From contig JAJBSL010000009.1 of the NCBI GenBank assembly GCA_020540725.1, forward strand, positions 1-64,000: a stretch of DNA of 64,000 nucleotides. The letters run 5' to 3'. Positions 1 through 8,506 of this stretch are shown here, in pieces (positions within the stretch are counted from its first letter, which is position 1; each line of letters opens with the position of its first letter). The position numbers and the translations under genes were made by a program. This DNA is from Lachnospiraceae bacterium EP-SM-12S-S03. GTDB taxonomy: Bacteria; Bacillota; Clostridia; Lachnospirales; Lachnospiraceae. The notes below the pieces were generated by a model. It worked only from the letters and a program-made list of their open reading frames with translations, made no database searches and was not told the DNA's origin.

Positions 1-70
1 ACACGGCTCACTGGCGATTACCGTGACCGGACTTGCACCGGCAAGTGTGATCCAGCTTCGCTGGACGCAC
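1..70 (-). mobile_element. 5' end of a group II (probably IIC) intron, cut by window edge
   Basis: Read on the minus strand from base 70, the sequence opens with GTGCG, the canonical 5' end of bacterial group II introns. It then forms a tight hairpin (TCCAGC-GAA-GCTGGA), followed by GCCGGTGCAAGTCCGGT and a GTAA...GTGAGCC stretch. These match the start of domain I in group IIC introns such as the Oceanobacillus one, recalled from memory. The intron begins 6 bases after the T-run of a perfect rho-independent terminator, which is the known target preference of class C introns. The ribozyme core and any reverse transcriptase gene lie left of the window. The class is inferred from the start and the site only. 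Confidence 0.68.
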
Positions 71-75
71 ATCAT

Positions 76-105
76 AAAAAAACGGGATATGCATACGCAT
101 ATCCC
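76..105 (-). terminator. Rho-independent terminator of the tgt-yajC transcript
   Basis: A perfect 9-bp stem (GGGATATGC / GCATATCCC) with a 4-base loop at 84-105 is followed on the minus strand by seven T residues at 82-76. It sits 20 bases after the yajC stop codon. It is also the apparent landing site of the group II intron that starts at base 70. Confidence 0.9.
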
Positions 106-125
106 ATTTCACATCTACTATTCAA

Positions 126-431
126 TTAACCTTCGATTGCCGGCTTCTCAACCTGTGTGATTGCAGCCTTCTGCATCGGAATACGGCAGTTCTTGTTATT
201 ACCGAATTCAACGACTACATCCTCGTCCTGAATGTCAATGATTACACCATAGAAACCACTTGTTGTTAAAACTGTATCTCCTACAGCTAACTCTGAAAGC
301 ATGAGCTGAACTCTCTTCTGCTCTTTTTTCTGTGGGCGCATAAGCAAGAACCAGAAACCTCCGATAATTACTACGTACATAATAATAATTCCCACAAGGC
401 TCATTCCACCTGTCGCTAATACTCCATTCAT
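126..431 (-). CDS. yajC: Preprotein translocase subunit YajC
   Basis: Small single-span membrane protein of 101 residues, the accessory subunit that associates with SecDF and the SecYEG channel. One hydrophobic helix lies at about residues 11-30. It is followed by the family hallmark MRPQKKEQKR and a small beta-rich cytoplasmic domain (VGDTVLTTSGFYGVI) typical of YajC. It lies 39 bases downstream of tgt on the same strand, the usual tgt-yajC pairing in bacteria, and a strong terminator follows. The Shine-Dalgarno sequence GGAGG upstream of the ATG supports the start. Length is normal for the family. Confidence 0.95.
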   Translation of the reverse strand: MNGVLATGGMSLVGIIIMYVVIIGGFWFLLMRPQKKEQKRVQLMLSELAVGDTVLTTSGFYGVIIDIQDEDVVVEFGNNKNCRIPMQKAAITQVEKPAIEG

Positions 432-470
432 TCTAACTTCCTCCTAAAATTTAACACTATTGCTATAATA

Positions 471-1598
471 CTATTTTCCGGACATCATGTCAAGTTTCTG
501 TTTCTTATATTCTTGATATCTTCCTTCTTCAATGGCTTCTCTGATTTCTTCCATCATCGTATTATAGAAATATAGATTATGGAGGACACAAAGTCTCATG
601 CCGAGCATTTCTTTTGCCTTTAGCAAATGTCTGATATAAGCTCTACTATATGTTCTGCATGCCGGACACTGGCAGCCTTCCTCAATCGGACGATCGTCTA
701 ATTCATATTTTGCATTAAAAAGATTAATCTTGCCATGATTTGTATATACATGTCCGTGTCGTCCGTTTCTACTTGGGTATACGCAGTCAAAGAAGTCCAC
801 TCCTCTGTCTACTGCCTCCAAAATATTTGCCGGCGTACCTACTCCCATCAGATATGTTGGTTTGTTCTCCGGAAGATGCGGTACTGTTGCATCAAGAATC
901 CGATACATCTCTTCATGCGATTCGCCTACCGCCAAACCTCCCAGAGCGTATCCATCCAATTCCAATTCTGCAATCCTTTTCGCATGATCGATTCGAATGT
1001 CTTCATAGATGGCTCCTTGATTGATACCGAATAGAAGCTGGTTCTTGTTGATCGTATCCTCAAGAGTATTTAGTCTTGCCATCTCATCCTTACATCTTTT
1101 CAGCCATCGTGTTGTCCGGTCTACAGAGTTCTGTATATATTCTCTGCTTGCTACGCTGGATGGACATTCATCGAATGCCATAGCGATGGTAGATGCAAGA
1201 TTAGACTGAATCTGCATACTCTCTTCCGGTCCCATGAAGATTTTACGTCCATCTATGTGAGACTGGAAATATACGCCTTCTTCTTTGATCTTGCGAAGAC
1301 CTGCAAGAGAAAACACTTGAAATCCGCCGGAATCTGTAAGAATCGGTTTGTCCCACACCATAAATTTGTGAAGTCCTCCAAGCTTTTTAATCACTTGATC
1401 TCCCGGACGAACATGAAGATGGTACGTGTTTGAGAGTTCTACCTGTGTTTTAATCTGCTGCAAATCTTCTGTAGCAACGGCGCCTTTAATTGCGGCTGCC
1501 GTTCCCACATTCATAAATACCGGCGTTTCAATAACTCCATGTACTGTCTCTAGTCTTCCCCGTTTTGCAAGACCGTCTTTTTTTATAATTTTATACAT
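471..1598 (-). CDS. tgt: Queuine/preQ1 tRNA-ribosyltransferase
   Basis: tRNA-guanine transglycosylase that swaps G34 of GUN anticodons for preQ1 in the queuosine pathway. Visible family features are DSGGFQ at residues 89-94 (Asp89 general acid/base), FFDCVYPSRNGRHG with nucleophile Asp271, and zinc ligands Cys309, Cys311, Cys314 and His340. The reading frame extends to 1682, but the start at 1598 (MYKIIKKDG) is chosen because the family begins there and a GAAAGG lies about 8 bases upstream. This gives 375 residues. It lies just downstream of the L,D-transpeptidase gene and upstream of yajC. No queC/D/E/F genes are in the window. Confidence 0.95.
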   Translation of the reverse strand: MYKIIKKDGLAKRGRLETVHGVIETPVFMNVGTAAAIKGAVATEDLQQIKTQVELSNTYHLHVRPGDQVIKKLGGLHKFMVWDKPILTDSGGFQVFSLAGLRKIKEEGVYFQSHIDGRKIFMGPEESMQIQSNLASTIAMAFDECPSSVASREYIQNSVDRTTRWLKRCKDEMARLNTLEDTINKNQLLFGINQGAIYEDIRIDHAKRIAELELDGYALGGLAVGESHEEMYRILDATVPHLPENKPTYLMGVGTPANILEAVDRGVDFFDCVYPSRNGRHGHVYTNHGKINLFNAKYELDDRPIEEGCQCPACRTYSRAYIRHLLKAKEMLGMRLCVLHNLYFYNTMMEEIREAIEEGRYQEYKKQKLDMMSGK

Positions 1599-1617
1599 TT
1601 TATGCACCTTTCTCTTA

Positions 1618-3162
1618 TTAGTAATGGCAGATAACCGGAGTTCCTGCGTCAATATATCCATATATTTCTTTTGCTTTCTCAAGCGGCATATTTACACATC
1701 CATGAGAACCATGCGTCTGGTATCTGGAACCGCCGAATGCGGACTGCCATGTAGCATCGTGCATACCAATTCCACCATTGAATGGCATCCAATATGACAC
1801 TGGGGATTCCCACTCGTAACTTCCATCCGCCTGTTTTGGTCCTCGAAGCACTGCGTTCTTTGTCTTATAGGTCAATGTATAGACACCTTGTGGAGTTGCA
1901 TTTCCTTTGTTTGGATTTCCTGTCACAATGTCAGATTCCATAATTTTCTGCCCGTCTTTGATAAACCAAAGATGCTGATTCGTCAAATCAATCTCCACAT
2001 AAGTATTTCCGAAATCATTTCCCTCATGACTGACAGCCCGTCTGCTGTATTCCGGCTCTCGTGTCACCGTCTCTCCCGCTTCAATATTAGCTACAAGCTT
2101 TTCGTACTCTTTATCCTGGTTGATTTTCCAGCCATACACACCATTTCTCACTTCCACAGTGTTCCCGTTGGCTGTTACAAAAGAACGTGGTTTTCCCGAA
2201 GTATCGTACTTATTGGCCAGTTCTTTGATATACTCTTTCACTTTCTCTTTCTGGAATGTAACCTGCATGTTTTCATCTACAGTGAGCCAGCCTGAAATCA
2301 TCGCTTTGTCCACTACCTCTGTATATGGACTAAAATCATAGGTGATACTTGCCTTAATATATTGATTCATTTTATCCCTTGCATCCGCAACTTCCTGGGA
2401 ATCAGAAACATATTTCGGCTGGATATAACATTTTTCTTCTTCTAAGTTCAATGTATCCACAAATCCATTCAGATGTTCTTCGATTGCTTTTGTCAAAGCC
2501 TCCACATCCACTTTGTTCCCATATACTTCTTTCTGAATAACAAACTCATTTCCATCAAAAACAGGTGTTGCAGATGCAGATTCTGTCGTATTTTCATTTG
2601 TCACACTCTTCAAAGAAGCAATTTTCGTAGTCAAGGCTTCCTTATCATATTCCACACCCACTTCTACCTGAAGGTTCTCTTTTTCAAAAAATGCCTTCGG
2701 CCACAAAAATGGGTTCTGTGCCTTAAGCGCTTTGGAAAGGCCGTTGCTCTTTTTGTATTTTAGTGAAATTTCGCTTCCCGCAATTGTTTCCGTTGTATTG
2801 TCATTCCCTATTAAAGTCAGTTTATATCCCTCGACCTGACTGGACATGTACTTTTCCACATCCTCTATACTTTTCGCGCTGAAATTATTGCCATTTATTT
2901 TTGTGTAAAAGTAAAAATGGCTATGGAAGAACAATGCAAACCCTAAATATACTACCAGAATCACACCTACAACAGCCGCAAAAACGATTGCTGCCGTCTT
3001 CTTTGCTTTCCCTTTCTTCGTCTTTCTTTCTTCATCAGCTTTCTTATCATAGTTCGGATTCACATCATCATCATCATATAAAAAGACAAGTTCCTTCTCT
3101 TCTTCCGCAATCGTATTCTTCGGTTTTGATACTCTTTTTCTCTTTTTGTTAGAATCGCTCAT
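1618..3162 (-). CDS. L,D-transpeptidase (YkuD) with peptidoglycan-binding-like domains
   Basis: Predicted membrane-anchored L,D-transpeptidase of 514 residues that forms 3-3 peptidoglycan cross-links or attaches peptides to the wall. It has a lysine-rich cytoplasmic N-terminus, one transmembrane helix at about residues 54-76, a long extracellular region resembling PG_binding_4 modules, and a C-terminal YkuD domain. The catalytic signature is intact: His-Asp in GIGMHDATW, then HGSHGCVNM with the nucleophile Cys489. The stop is 19 bases before the tgt start, so the two may be co-transcribed. An AT-rich palindrome containing TATAAT lies upstream at 3206-3219. Confidence 0.92.
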   Translation of the reverse strand: MSDSNKKRKRVSKPKNTIAEEEKELVFLYDDDDVNPNYDKKADEERKTKKGKAKKTAAIVFAAVVGVILVVYLGFALFFHSHFYFYTKINGNNFSAKSIEDVEKYMSSQVEGYKLTLIGNDNTTETIAGSEISLKYKKSNGLSKALKAQNPFLWPKAFFEKENLQVEVGVEYDKEALTTKIASLKSVTNENTTESASATPVFDGNEFVIQKEVYGNKVDVEALTKAIEEHLNGFVDTLNLEEEKCYIQPKYVSDSQEVADARDKMNQYIKASITYDFSPYTEVVDKAMISGWLTVDENMQVTFQKEKVKEYIKELANKYDTSGKPRSFVTANGNTVEVRNGVYGWKINQDKEYEKLVANIEAGETVTREPEYSRRAVSHEGNDFGNTYVEIDLTNQHLWFIKDGQKIMESDIVTGNPNKGNATPQGVYTLTYKTKNAVLRGPKQADGSYEWESPVSYWMPFNGGIGMHDATWQSAFGGSRYQTHGSHGCVNMPLEKAKEIYGYIDAGTPVICHY

Positions 3163-3205
3163 TTAGTGTTTCTCCTCTTTTCAACTATCCAAAATCACTA
3201 TCCCT

Positions 3206-3219
3206 AGTATTATAATACT
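3206..3219. promoter_or_regulatory. 14-bp perfect palindrome with TATAAT, upstream of the L,D-transpeptidase gene
   Basis: AGTATTATAATACT is a perfect palindrome in the divergent interval between the L,D-transpeptidase (minus) and aroC (plus). It carries a consensus -10 TATAAT on both strands, but no good -35 hexamer is visible at 17 bp on either side. It may be an operator around the minus-strand promoter; function is inferred only. Confidence 0.35.
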
Positions 3220-3260
3220 TAGTTTTCTACTTGTATATAGGAAATTTCAAAAATTAATAA

Positions 3261-3289
3261 TTGCGATACATTTCTGCTTATTCTATAAT
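3261..3289 (+). promoter_or_regulatory. Sigma-A promoter for aroC
   Basis: TTGCGA (3261-3266) and a perfect TATAAT (3284-3289) are separated by 17 bp, about 35 bases ahead of the aroC start codon. Confidence 0.75.
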
Positions 3290-3322
3290 ACTTATGTAAC
3301 AAATGAAGAAAGGACGAAAAAA

Positions 3323-4420
3323 ATGGCAGGATCAACATACGGAACTATTTTTAAAATCACAACTTGGGGAGAATCCCATGGCAAAGGAATCGGCGTTGTT
3401 ATTGACGGTTGTCCGGCAGGTCTTGAGCTCTCAGAAGACGACATCCAAATTTACTTAAATCGCCGCAAACCCGGACAGAATAAATATACAACCAAACGTG
3501 ATGAAAGCGATCGGGTTGAGATTCTTTCCGGTACATTTGAAGGAAAGACTACAGGAACGCCTCTCTCTCTTATCGTATTCAACGAAGACCAGCGTTCAAA
3601 AGATTACGGGAATCTTGCATCTTGCTACCGGCCCGGCCATGCAGATTACACTTTCCAGACAAAATATGGAATCCGGGATTACAGAGGTGGAGGACGTTCA
3701 TCCGGCCGTGAAACAATCGGGAGAGTTGCAGCCGGTGCTGTCGCTGCCAAACTATTAAAAGAATTGGGCATTAAGATTCTTGCTTACACAAAAGCAATCG
3801 GTTCCATTTCTATTCCATCAGATCATTACTGTTATTCTGACATTTATGAGAATCATTTATACATGCCAAATAATGCCTATGCAAAAGAAGCAGCGGAATA
3901 CTTGGACGAATGTATGAAAGATCTTGATTCTTCCGGCGGTATCATAGAATGTCAGATTCAAAATATGCCCGTCGGAATCGGGGAACCTGTATTTGAAAAA
4001 TTAGATGCAAACCTGGCCAAAGCAATCCTCTCCATTGGATCTGTGAAAGGATTTGAAATCGGAGACGGATTCAACGTATGCTCTGCAAAAGGAAGCAGTA
4101 ATAACGATGCTTTCCAGAATGTGAACGGTGTAATTTCCAAAAGTTCCAATCATTCCGGTGGTGTTCTCGGCGGAATGAGCGACGGAAGCAACATTGTTTT
4201 CCGGGCTGCATTCAAACCGACCCCTTCCATTGCACAGACACAACATACCGTCAATGAAAATGGGGAAAATGTGGAACTCGTCATTCATGGGCGCCATGAT
4301 CCTGTCATTGTACCACGTGCCGTTGTAGTAGTTGAAGCTATGGCTGCACTTACGATAGCCGACATGATCCTTCTGAATATGAGTGCCCGAATGGACAAAA
4401 TAAAAGATTTTTATCATTAG
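3323..4420 (+). CDS. aroC: Chorismate synthase
   Basis: Converts 5-enolpyruvylshikimate-3-phosphate to chorismate with reduced FMN, the last step of the shikimate pathway. It is 365 residues, the normal length. Family signatures are visible: TWGESHG near the N-terminus (about residues 12-18), GRSSGRETIGRVAAGA near residue 130, and the C-terminal FKPTPSIAQTQ segment. The start follows AAGAAAGGA with suitable spacing and a consensus promoter. The next gene starts 11 bases downstream, so it is likely co-transcribed with a pseudouridine synthase. No other aro genes are present in the window. Confidence 0.97.
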   Translation: MAGSTYGTIFKITTWGESHGKGIGVVIDGCPAGLELSEDDIQIYLNRRKPGQNKYTTKRDESDRVEILSGTFEGKTTGTPLSLIVFNEDQRSKDYGNLASCYRPGHADYTFQTKYGIRDYRGGGRSSGRETIGRVAAGAVAAKLLKELGIKILAYTKAIGSISIPSDHYCYSDIYENHLYMPNNAYAKEAAEYLDECMKDLDSSGGIIECQIQNMPVGIGEPVFEKLDANLAKAILSIGSVKGFEIGDGFNVCSAKGSSNNDAFQNVNGVISKSSNHSGGVLGGMSDGSNIVFRAAFKPTPSIAQTQHTVNENGENVELVIHGRHDPVIVPRAVVVVEAMAALTIADMILLNMSARMDKIKDFYH

Positions 4421-4431
4421 GAACAACCAAA

Positions 4432-5322
4432 ATGAATCGTATTTTTACCTATACCATTCCAAAAGAATTTGAAGGAAAAACGCTTCTTTCTTTTCTGAAA
4501 GAACAAAAATATTCCTCTCCCACCATCACCCATTTAAAACGCACAGAAAAAGGGATTCTTCTGAATTCCGAATGGGGACGCGTGCGGGATATTCTTCATG
4601 AAAATGATATTTTAACCATTACTATTACAGAAACGGAAACTTCTGAAAATATCGTTCCCGTTTCTCTTCCTCTTCCCATCCTGTATGAAGATGAAGATCT
4701 TATGGTCATCAACAAACCTGCCGGAATGCCAATCCATCCCTCTCAAGGGAACTATGACAATACATTGGCAAATGCAGCCGCATATCTCTATCAACTGCGG
4801 CAAGAGCCTTTTGTATACCGGTGCATCAACCGTCTTGACAGAGATACTACCGGACTTTTGATTTTGGCGAAGAATATGTACAGCGCTTCTCTCCTTTCCA
4901 ACATGGTCAAAAACCGGGAAATACATAGAGAATATCTTGCAATCGCCACAGGCTTTGTACCTGACCAAGGAATCATAGACCACCCCATCGGCCGTGTAAA
5001 AGGATCCACCATAGAGCGGGAAGTCAATGAACAAACCGGTGAGTCAGCACGCACACACTACAAAAGAATTGCATACGAAAATGGGTACTCCCTTGTTTCT
5101 TTAAAGTTGGAAACAGGACGTACCCATCAGATTCGTGTTCATATGAAATATATCGGTCACCCTCTGCCTGGCGATTTTCTTTACAACCCAGACTACTTCA
5201 TCATTAGCCGTCAGGCTCTTCACTCCTTCCGGCTTTCCTTTACACATCCGATAACCGGCAGGTTTCTTACATTTACCGCACCGCTTCCGGATGATATGGC
5301 AACCCTGTTCAAACATATATAA
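4432..5322 (+). CDS. RluA-family pseudouridine synthase
   Basis: Predicted rRNA or tRNA pseudouridine synthase of the RluA/RluD family, 296 residues. The N-terminal ~80 residues form an S4-like RNA-binding region, followed by the catalytic domain. The strand LYEDEDLMVINKPAGMPIHP leads into the active-site motif RLDRDTTG, whose second Asp is the catalytic residue. GRTHQIRVHMKYIGHPLPGD is the conserved C-terminal motif. It follows aroC by 11 bases. The stop codon lies inside a hairpin shared with the convergent nucleoside kinase gene. The substrate uridine cannot be told from sequence alone. Confidence 0.9.
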   Translation: MNRIFTYTIPKEFEGKTLLSFLKEQKYSSPTITHLKRTEKGILLNSEWGRVRDILHENDILTITITETETSENIVPVSLPLPILYEDEDLMVINKPAGMPIHPSQGNYDNTLANAAAYLYQLRQEPFVYRCINRLDRDTTGLLILAKNMYSASLLSNMVKNREIHREYLAIATGFVPDQGIIDHPIGRVKGSTIEREVNEQTGESARTHYKRIAYENGYSLVSLKLETGRTHQIRVHMKYIGHPLPGDFLYNPDYFIISRQALHSFRLSFTHPITGRFLTFTAPLPDDMATLFKHI

Positions 5323-5350
5323 GAGCATGCATACGCATTCTCTTATATAT
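5315..5350. terminator. Hairpin between convergent genes, spanning both stop codons
   Basis: An 11-bp perfect arm pair (ATATATAAGAG / CTCTTATATAT), one mismatch, a further 4-bp pair and a 4-base loop form a strong symmetric stem. The stop codons of the plus-strand pseudouridine synthase (5320-5322) and the minus-strand kinase (5343-5345) both lie in the arms. There is no real T-run, so efficiency as a terminator is uncertain; it is best read as a bidirectional 3'-end structure. Confidence 0.6.
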
Positions 5351-7013
5351 GGAAGCAACCGCCTCCTACAAATTCCCGCAGAAGTGAATTCTGCGGAATG
5401 CTCTCTGCATTGATTCCCACAAAATAGTCCAAGAACTTCAAAAGTCTTTTTGCTTCTACATACTCTTTGCAGTCTTTCTCAATCCCAAAAAGAATCGGCT
5501 CCGCATATTGTTTCAATACTGCAAGTTCATAGTTAAGTGCAGAATTAAACATCGCATCCGCCTGTTCCTGATACGGGAAAATATTCGCTTCCTCTCCTCT
5601 TCTTACTGATGGCCACATCGCAATCGTCTGCCTTGCAGAAGTTCCTCTCGTTCTTGCATCCCTTACAATCCGCCGCAAAAGTCTGCCGTCTGTAGAAGGA
5701 ATCCGATTATGTTCATCAATATTAAGCTGTGTCAACGCACTGATATAAATTTTAAACTTGTTTTCCGAATTCAATTGATAAGTCAATGCATCATTCAAGC
5801 AGTGGATTCCTTCTATTACAAGGATATCATTCTCTTTCAGTTTCTTTGCCGGAGTATTGTACTCTCTTTTTCCCGTCTTAAAATTAAAAGTCGGAAGCAT
5901 CACTTCTTTCCCCTCCAGAAGATCTGTCATATTCCGATTAAATAATTCAATGTCAATCGCTTCCAGGCACTCAAAATTGTAATCTCCGTTTTCATCCCTC
6001 GGTGTGCGCTCTCTGTCTACAAAATAATTGTCTACTGCGATAGGATGTGGATTCATCCCCTGGGCACGAAGCTGAATGGACAATCTGTGGGAAAATGTTG
6101 TTTTGCCGGAAGAAGAGGGTCCTGCAATCAAAACAAATTTCACACTCGGTTTCTTAGAAATCTGCTCCGCAAGATCTCCAATCTTTTTCTCCTGCAAAGC
6201 TTCCTGCACAAGAATTACTTCACTCACATCCCGCTTTGTCACCTGATCATTCAAATCTCCTACCGTTTCAATATCCATCATATCTCCCCACTTTGTGGAT
6301 TCTTTCAAAATACCAAAAAGCTTGTGCTGCGGACAAAAATCCGGTACTTCTTTCGGCGCTTTCTTCTCCGGCATCTGCATCACAAAGCCCTCATCATAAG
6401 GATATAATTCAAAATATTTCAGATAAGAAGTATTCGGCACCATATATCCATAATAATAATCTTCAAATCCATTGATGCTGTATAAATTTACTGTAGAAAC
6501 ACGCCGGTATTGAAAAAGACGCTCCTTATCATACATGCCATATTTTCGGAACAAGGCAATGGCCTCATCCACATGAACCGAGCGTTTCTTGATTGGAATG
6601 CATGCTTGCACCATCTGATGCATTTTCTCTCTCACCCGTTTCAGGAATTCTTCTGTAATTGCAAATTCTCCTTTTGCCGTACAGTAATACCCCTTACTTA
6701 CAGAAAACTGGATTCTTACCTTTTTGACATTTTCTCTCCCCACCACATCATAAATTGCTTTCACAAGCAGAAGACACATACTTCTTCTGTATGTTGCAAT
6801 TCCGACGGAAGATGCTGTCGTTACAAATTCGATCTTACAACCTTGCTTTGCTTTCTTTGGAAGTTCCTGCAACTTGCCATCTGCAAATACAAGAACAATA
6901 TCATCACTGTATTGCTCCTGATACTCTTCTGCAATTTGCTCATATGTTGTCCCCTTCTCATATACCTTCTCTTCATTCCCGATATATACTCTACACATGT
7001 CTTTTGCCATCAT
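5343..7013 (-). CDS. Nucleoside (uridine-type) kinase with N-terminal TGS/ThrRS-like region
   Basis: A 556-residue fusion. The N-terminal ~60 residues resemble a TGS fold. The middle resembles the threonyl-tRNA synthetase second additional domain. The C-terminal half is a uridine kinase/phosphoribulokinase-type P-loop kinase. The Walker A motif is GPSSSGKTT at about residues 298-306, followed by VDNYFVDRERTPRDENGDY, a typical uridine-kinase substrate loop. Such fusions are common in Clostridia and are annotated only as nucleoside kinase; substrate and the role of the synthetase-like part are not known to me. GAGGG precedes two adjacent ATGs, so the start could be 7010. Confidence 0.85.
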   Translation of the reverse strand: MMAKDMCRVYIGNEEKVYEKGTTYEQIAEEYQEQYSDDIVLVFADGKLQELPKKAKQGCKIEFVTTASSVGIATYRRSMCLLLVKAIYDVVGRENVKKVRIQFSVSKGYYCTAKGEFAITEEFLKRVREKMHQMVQACIPIKKRSVHVDEAIALFRKYGMYDKERLFQYRRVSTVNLYSINGFEDYYYGYMVPNTSYLKYFELYPYDEGFVMQMPEKKAPKEVPDFCPQHKLFGILKESTKWGDMMDIETVGDLNDQVTKRDVSEVILVQEALQEKKIGDLAEQISKKPSVKFVLIAGPSSSGKTTFSHRLSIQLRAQGMNPHPIAVDNYFVDRERTPRDENGDYNFECLEAIDIELFNRNMTDLLEGKEVMLPTFNFKTGKREYNTPAKKLKENDILVIEGIHCLNDALTYQLNSENKFKIYISALTQLNIDEHNRIPSTDGRLLRRIVRDARTRGTSARQTIAMWPSVRRGEEANIFPYQEQADAMFNSALNYELAVLKQYAEPILFGIEKDCKEYVEAKRLLKFLDYFVGINAESIPQNSLLREFVGGGCFHI

Positions 7014-7034
7014 ACTTCCCTCTTTCTATGATTT

Positions 7035-7811
7035 CTACAAAATCTGAAACGGTGATTTACATTCTGCTATCCGAAATTCCACTTCCGAAATCTTCTCGCT
7101 TAGAAACTTCTTCATATCTTCCATATAAATATGCTCCAAGCCGTAATGGCCTGCATCAATAATAGCCATATTCCTTGCCACAGCATCAATCCCTTCATGG
7201 TGATCAATATCCCCAGTGATCAAAACATCCGCTTGTTTGCAAATTGCTTCTCCAATCACACTCTTTCCTGAGCCCGGGCAGATTGCCACACGTTTTACTT
7301 CCTTCTCCACATCTCCGAAAACTTTCACTGCTTCCACTCCAAATTTTCTTTTTACAAGATCACAGCACGCTTTCAGGCTCATTTTCTCACCTAATAGTCC
7401 GATTTTCCCTATGCCGGCTTTCTCTTTTGGAAAAACTTCTTGCAACACTTCTGTGTTATTCAGTCCTAGCATTTCCGCTGCAAGCTCTGCCATACGAAGA
7501 ATATCATAATTCGTATGCATCGCATAATAAGAAATATCATTTTGAATCAACTTTACAATTCTGCTTCCGATAAAATTTTGATCCGTAACAGAACGCATTG
7601 GGGAGAAGATGAGTGGATGGTGCGTTACGACCATATCCGCCTCCCACTTCATAGCCTCACATAGCACTTCATCGGTGAGATCCAGTGCTATAAATAATTT
7701 TTTCACATCTTTTTCCATGCGACCTGCAAGAAGTCCTACATTGTCCCATTCCATCGCATAATTGGGGGAATAAGTTTCCTCTATTTTCTCTATAATTTCT
7801 TTACAAAGCAT
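7035..7811 (-). CDS. Nif3-like dinuclear metal-centre hexameric protein
   Basis: NIF3/YqfO/GTP cyclohydrolase I type 2-like protein of 258 residues. The conserved metal-binding segments are visible: MVVTHHPLIF (paired histidines), DAGHYGLEH near the C-terminus, and GDIDHHEG. The family forms toroidal hexamers with two metals per subunit; its cellular job is still unsettled. It overlaps the 3' end of trmK by 11 bp. This dnaG-rpoD-trmK-nif3 order is conserved in Firmicutes and suggests one transcript. It lacks the inserted PII-like domain found in longer homologues such as Bacillus YqfO. Confidence 0.92.
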   Translation of the reverse strand: MLCKEIIEKIEETYSPNYAMEWDNVGLLAGRMEKDVKKLFIALDLTDEVLCEAMKWEADMVVTHHPLIFSPMRSVTDQNFIGSRIVKLIQNDISYYAMHTNYDILRMAELAAEMLGLNNTEVLQEVFPKEKAGIGKIGLLGEKMSLKACCDLVKRKFGVEAVKVFGDVEKEVKRVAICPGSGKSVIGEAICKQADVLITGDIDHHEGIDAVARNMAIIDAGHYGLEHIYMEDMKKFLSEKISEVEFRIAECKSPFQIL

Positions 7812-8496
7812 ATACTTTCAACGCCTCCCGAATGACTTCAATTTCTTTCGTCAATTCTGCCTTCCGCCTCGAAATATTTTCGCCGTCAGAATTTTGAAGT
7901 CTGTTCCGAATTTCTGTCTTGATATCCAATTCCTTTTTTAAAAACTCTTCCAATACTTTATTTCTATTTTTCAGGAGAATTTTCCCATAGCAAAGTTCTG
8001 CTTCACTATATAGCTCAGGCTCTCCTTTTATCACTTTCATCATCGGATAAAATTTGCCCTCATCCAACACCATATCCTCAGCAACGATACAATACCCGGA
8101 TTCTCTCAAATACGTTCTCACTTTCTGTATTTCCGATTGCGGTTGTAAAATCCACTCCCGAATTCCCAAAGATTTCCCTTTCACATCCTCCAGAATCTTC
8201 ATCACAAGTCCTCCCCCCATACCTGCAATGACAACGCTTTCTGCTTCACCGGCTTTCAGATTCTTCATGCCGTCTGAAAGTCTTGTCTCTATGTAGGATG
8301 TCAGACCGTGAAGCCGGATATTTTCTCTTGCCTTTTCAAGCGGACCCTTATTGATATCCATTGCAACTGCAAAAGACGCCTTTTTGTGTTCCATCAGCCA
8401 AATCGGAATATATCCATGATCCGTTCCGATGTCCGCCACTTTAAGTCCCGGCGTCACGAGATCCGCCACAGCTTGTAATCTCTTTGAAAGTTCCAT
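7801..8496 (-). CDS. trmK: tRNA (adenine(22)-N(1))-methyltransferase
   Basis: SAM-dependent methyltransferase making m1A22 in tRNA, 231 residues. It has a Rossmann SAM site (VADIGTDHGYIPIWL, about residues 20-34), the acidic strand end AMDINKGP, and the family motif VIAGMGGGLV. A helical C-terminal tail completes the TrmK architecture. The open frame runs to 8649 inside rpoD, but the ATG at 8496 (MELSKRLQA) has GGAG seven or so bases upstream and starts where homologues start. It lies 10 bases after the rpoD stop codon. Confidence 0.93.
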   Translation of the reverse strand: MELSKRLQAVADLVTPGLKVADIGTDHGYIPIWLMEHKKASFAVAMDINKGPLEKARENIRLHGLTSYIETRLSDGMKNLKAGEAESVVIAGMGGGLVMKILEDVKGKSLGIREWILQPQSEIQKVRTYLRESGYCIVAEDMVLDEGKFYPMMKVIKGEPELYSEAELCYGKILLKNRNKVLEEFLKKELDIKTEIRNRLQNSDGENISRRKAELTKEIEVIREALKVYAL

Positions 8497-8506
8497 TGCT
8501 TTTCTC

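Noticed and set aside
471..1682. Longer tgt, trmK, argS, guaB, groES and mtaB frames with extra N-terminal residues
   Set aside because: In each case a later start has a well-spaced ribosome binding site and matches where the family begins; the extensions overlap upstream genes, promoters or operators.
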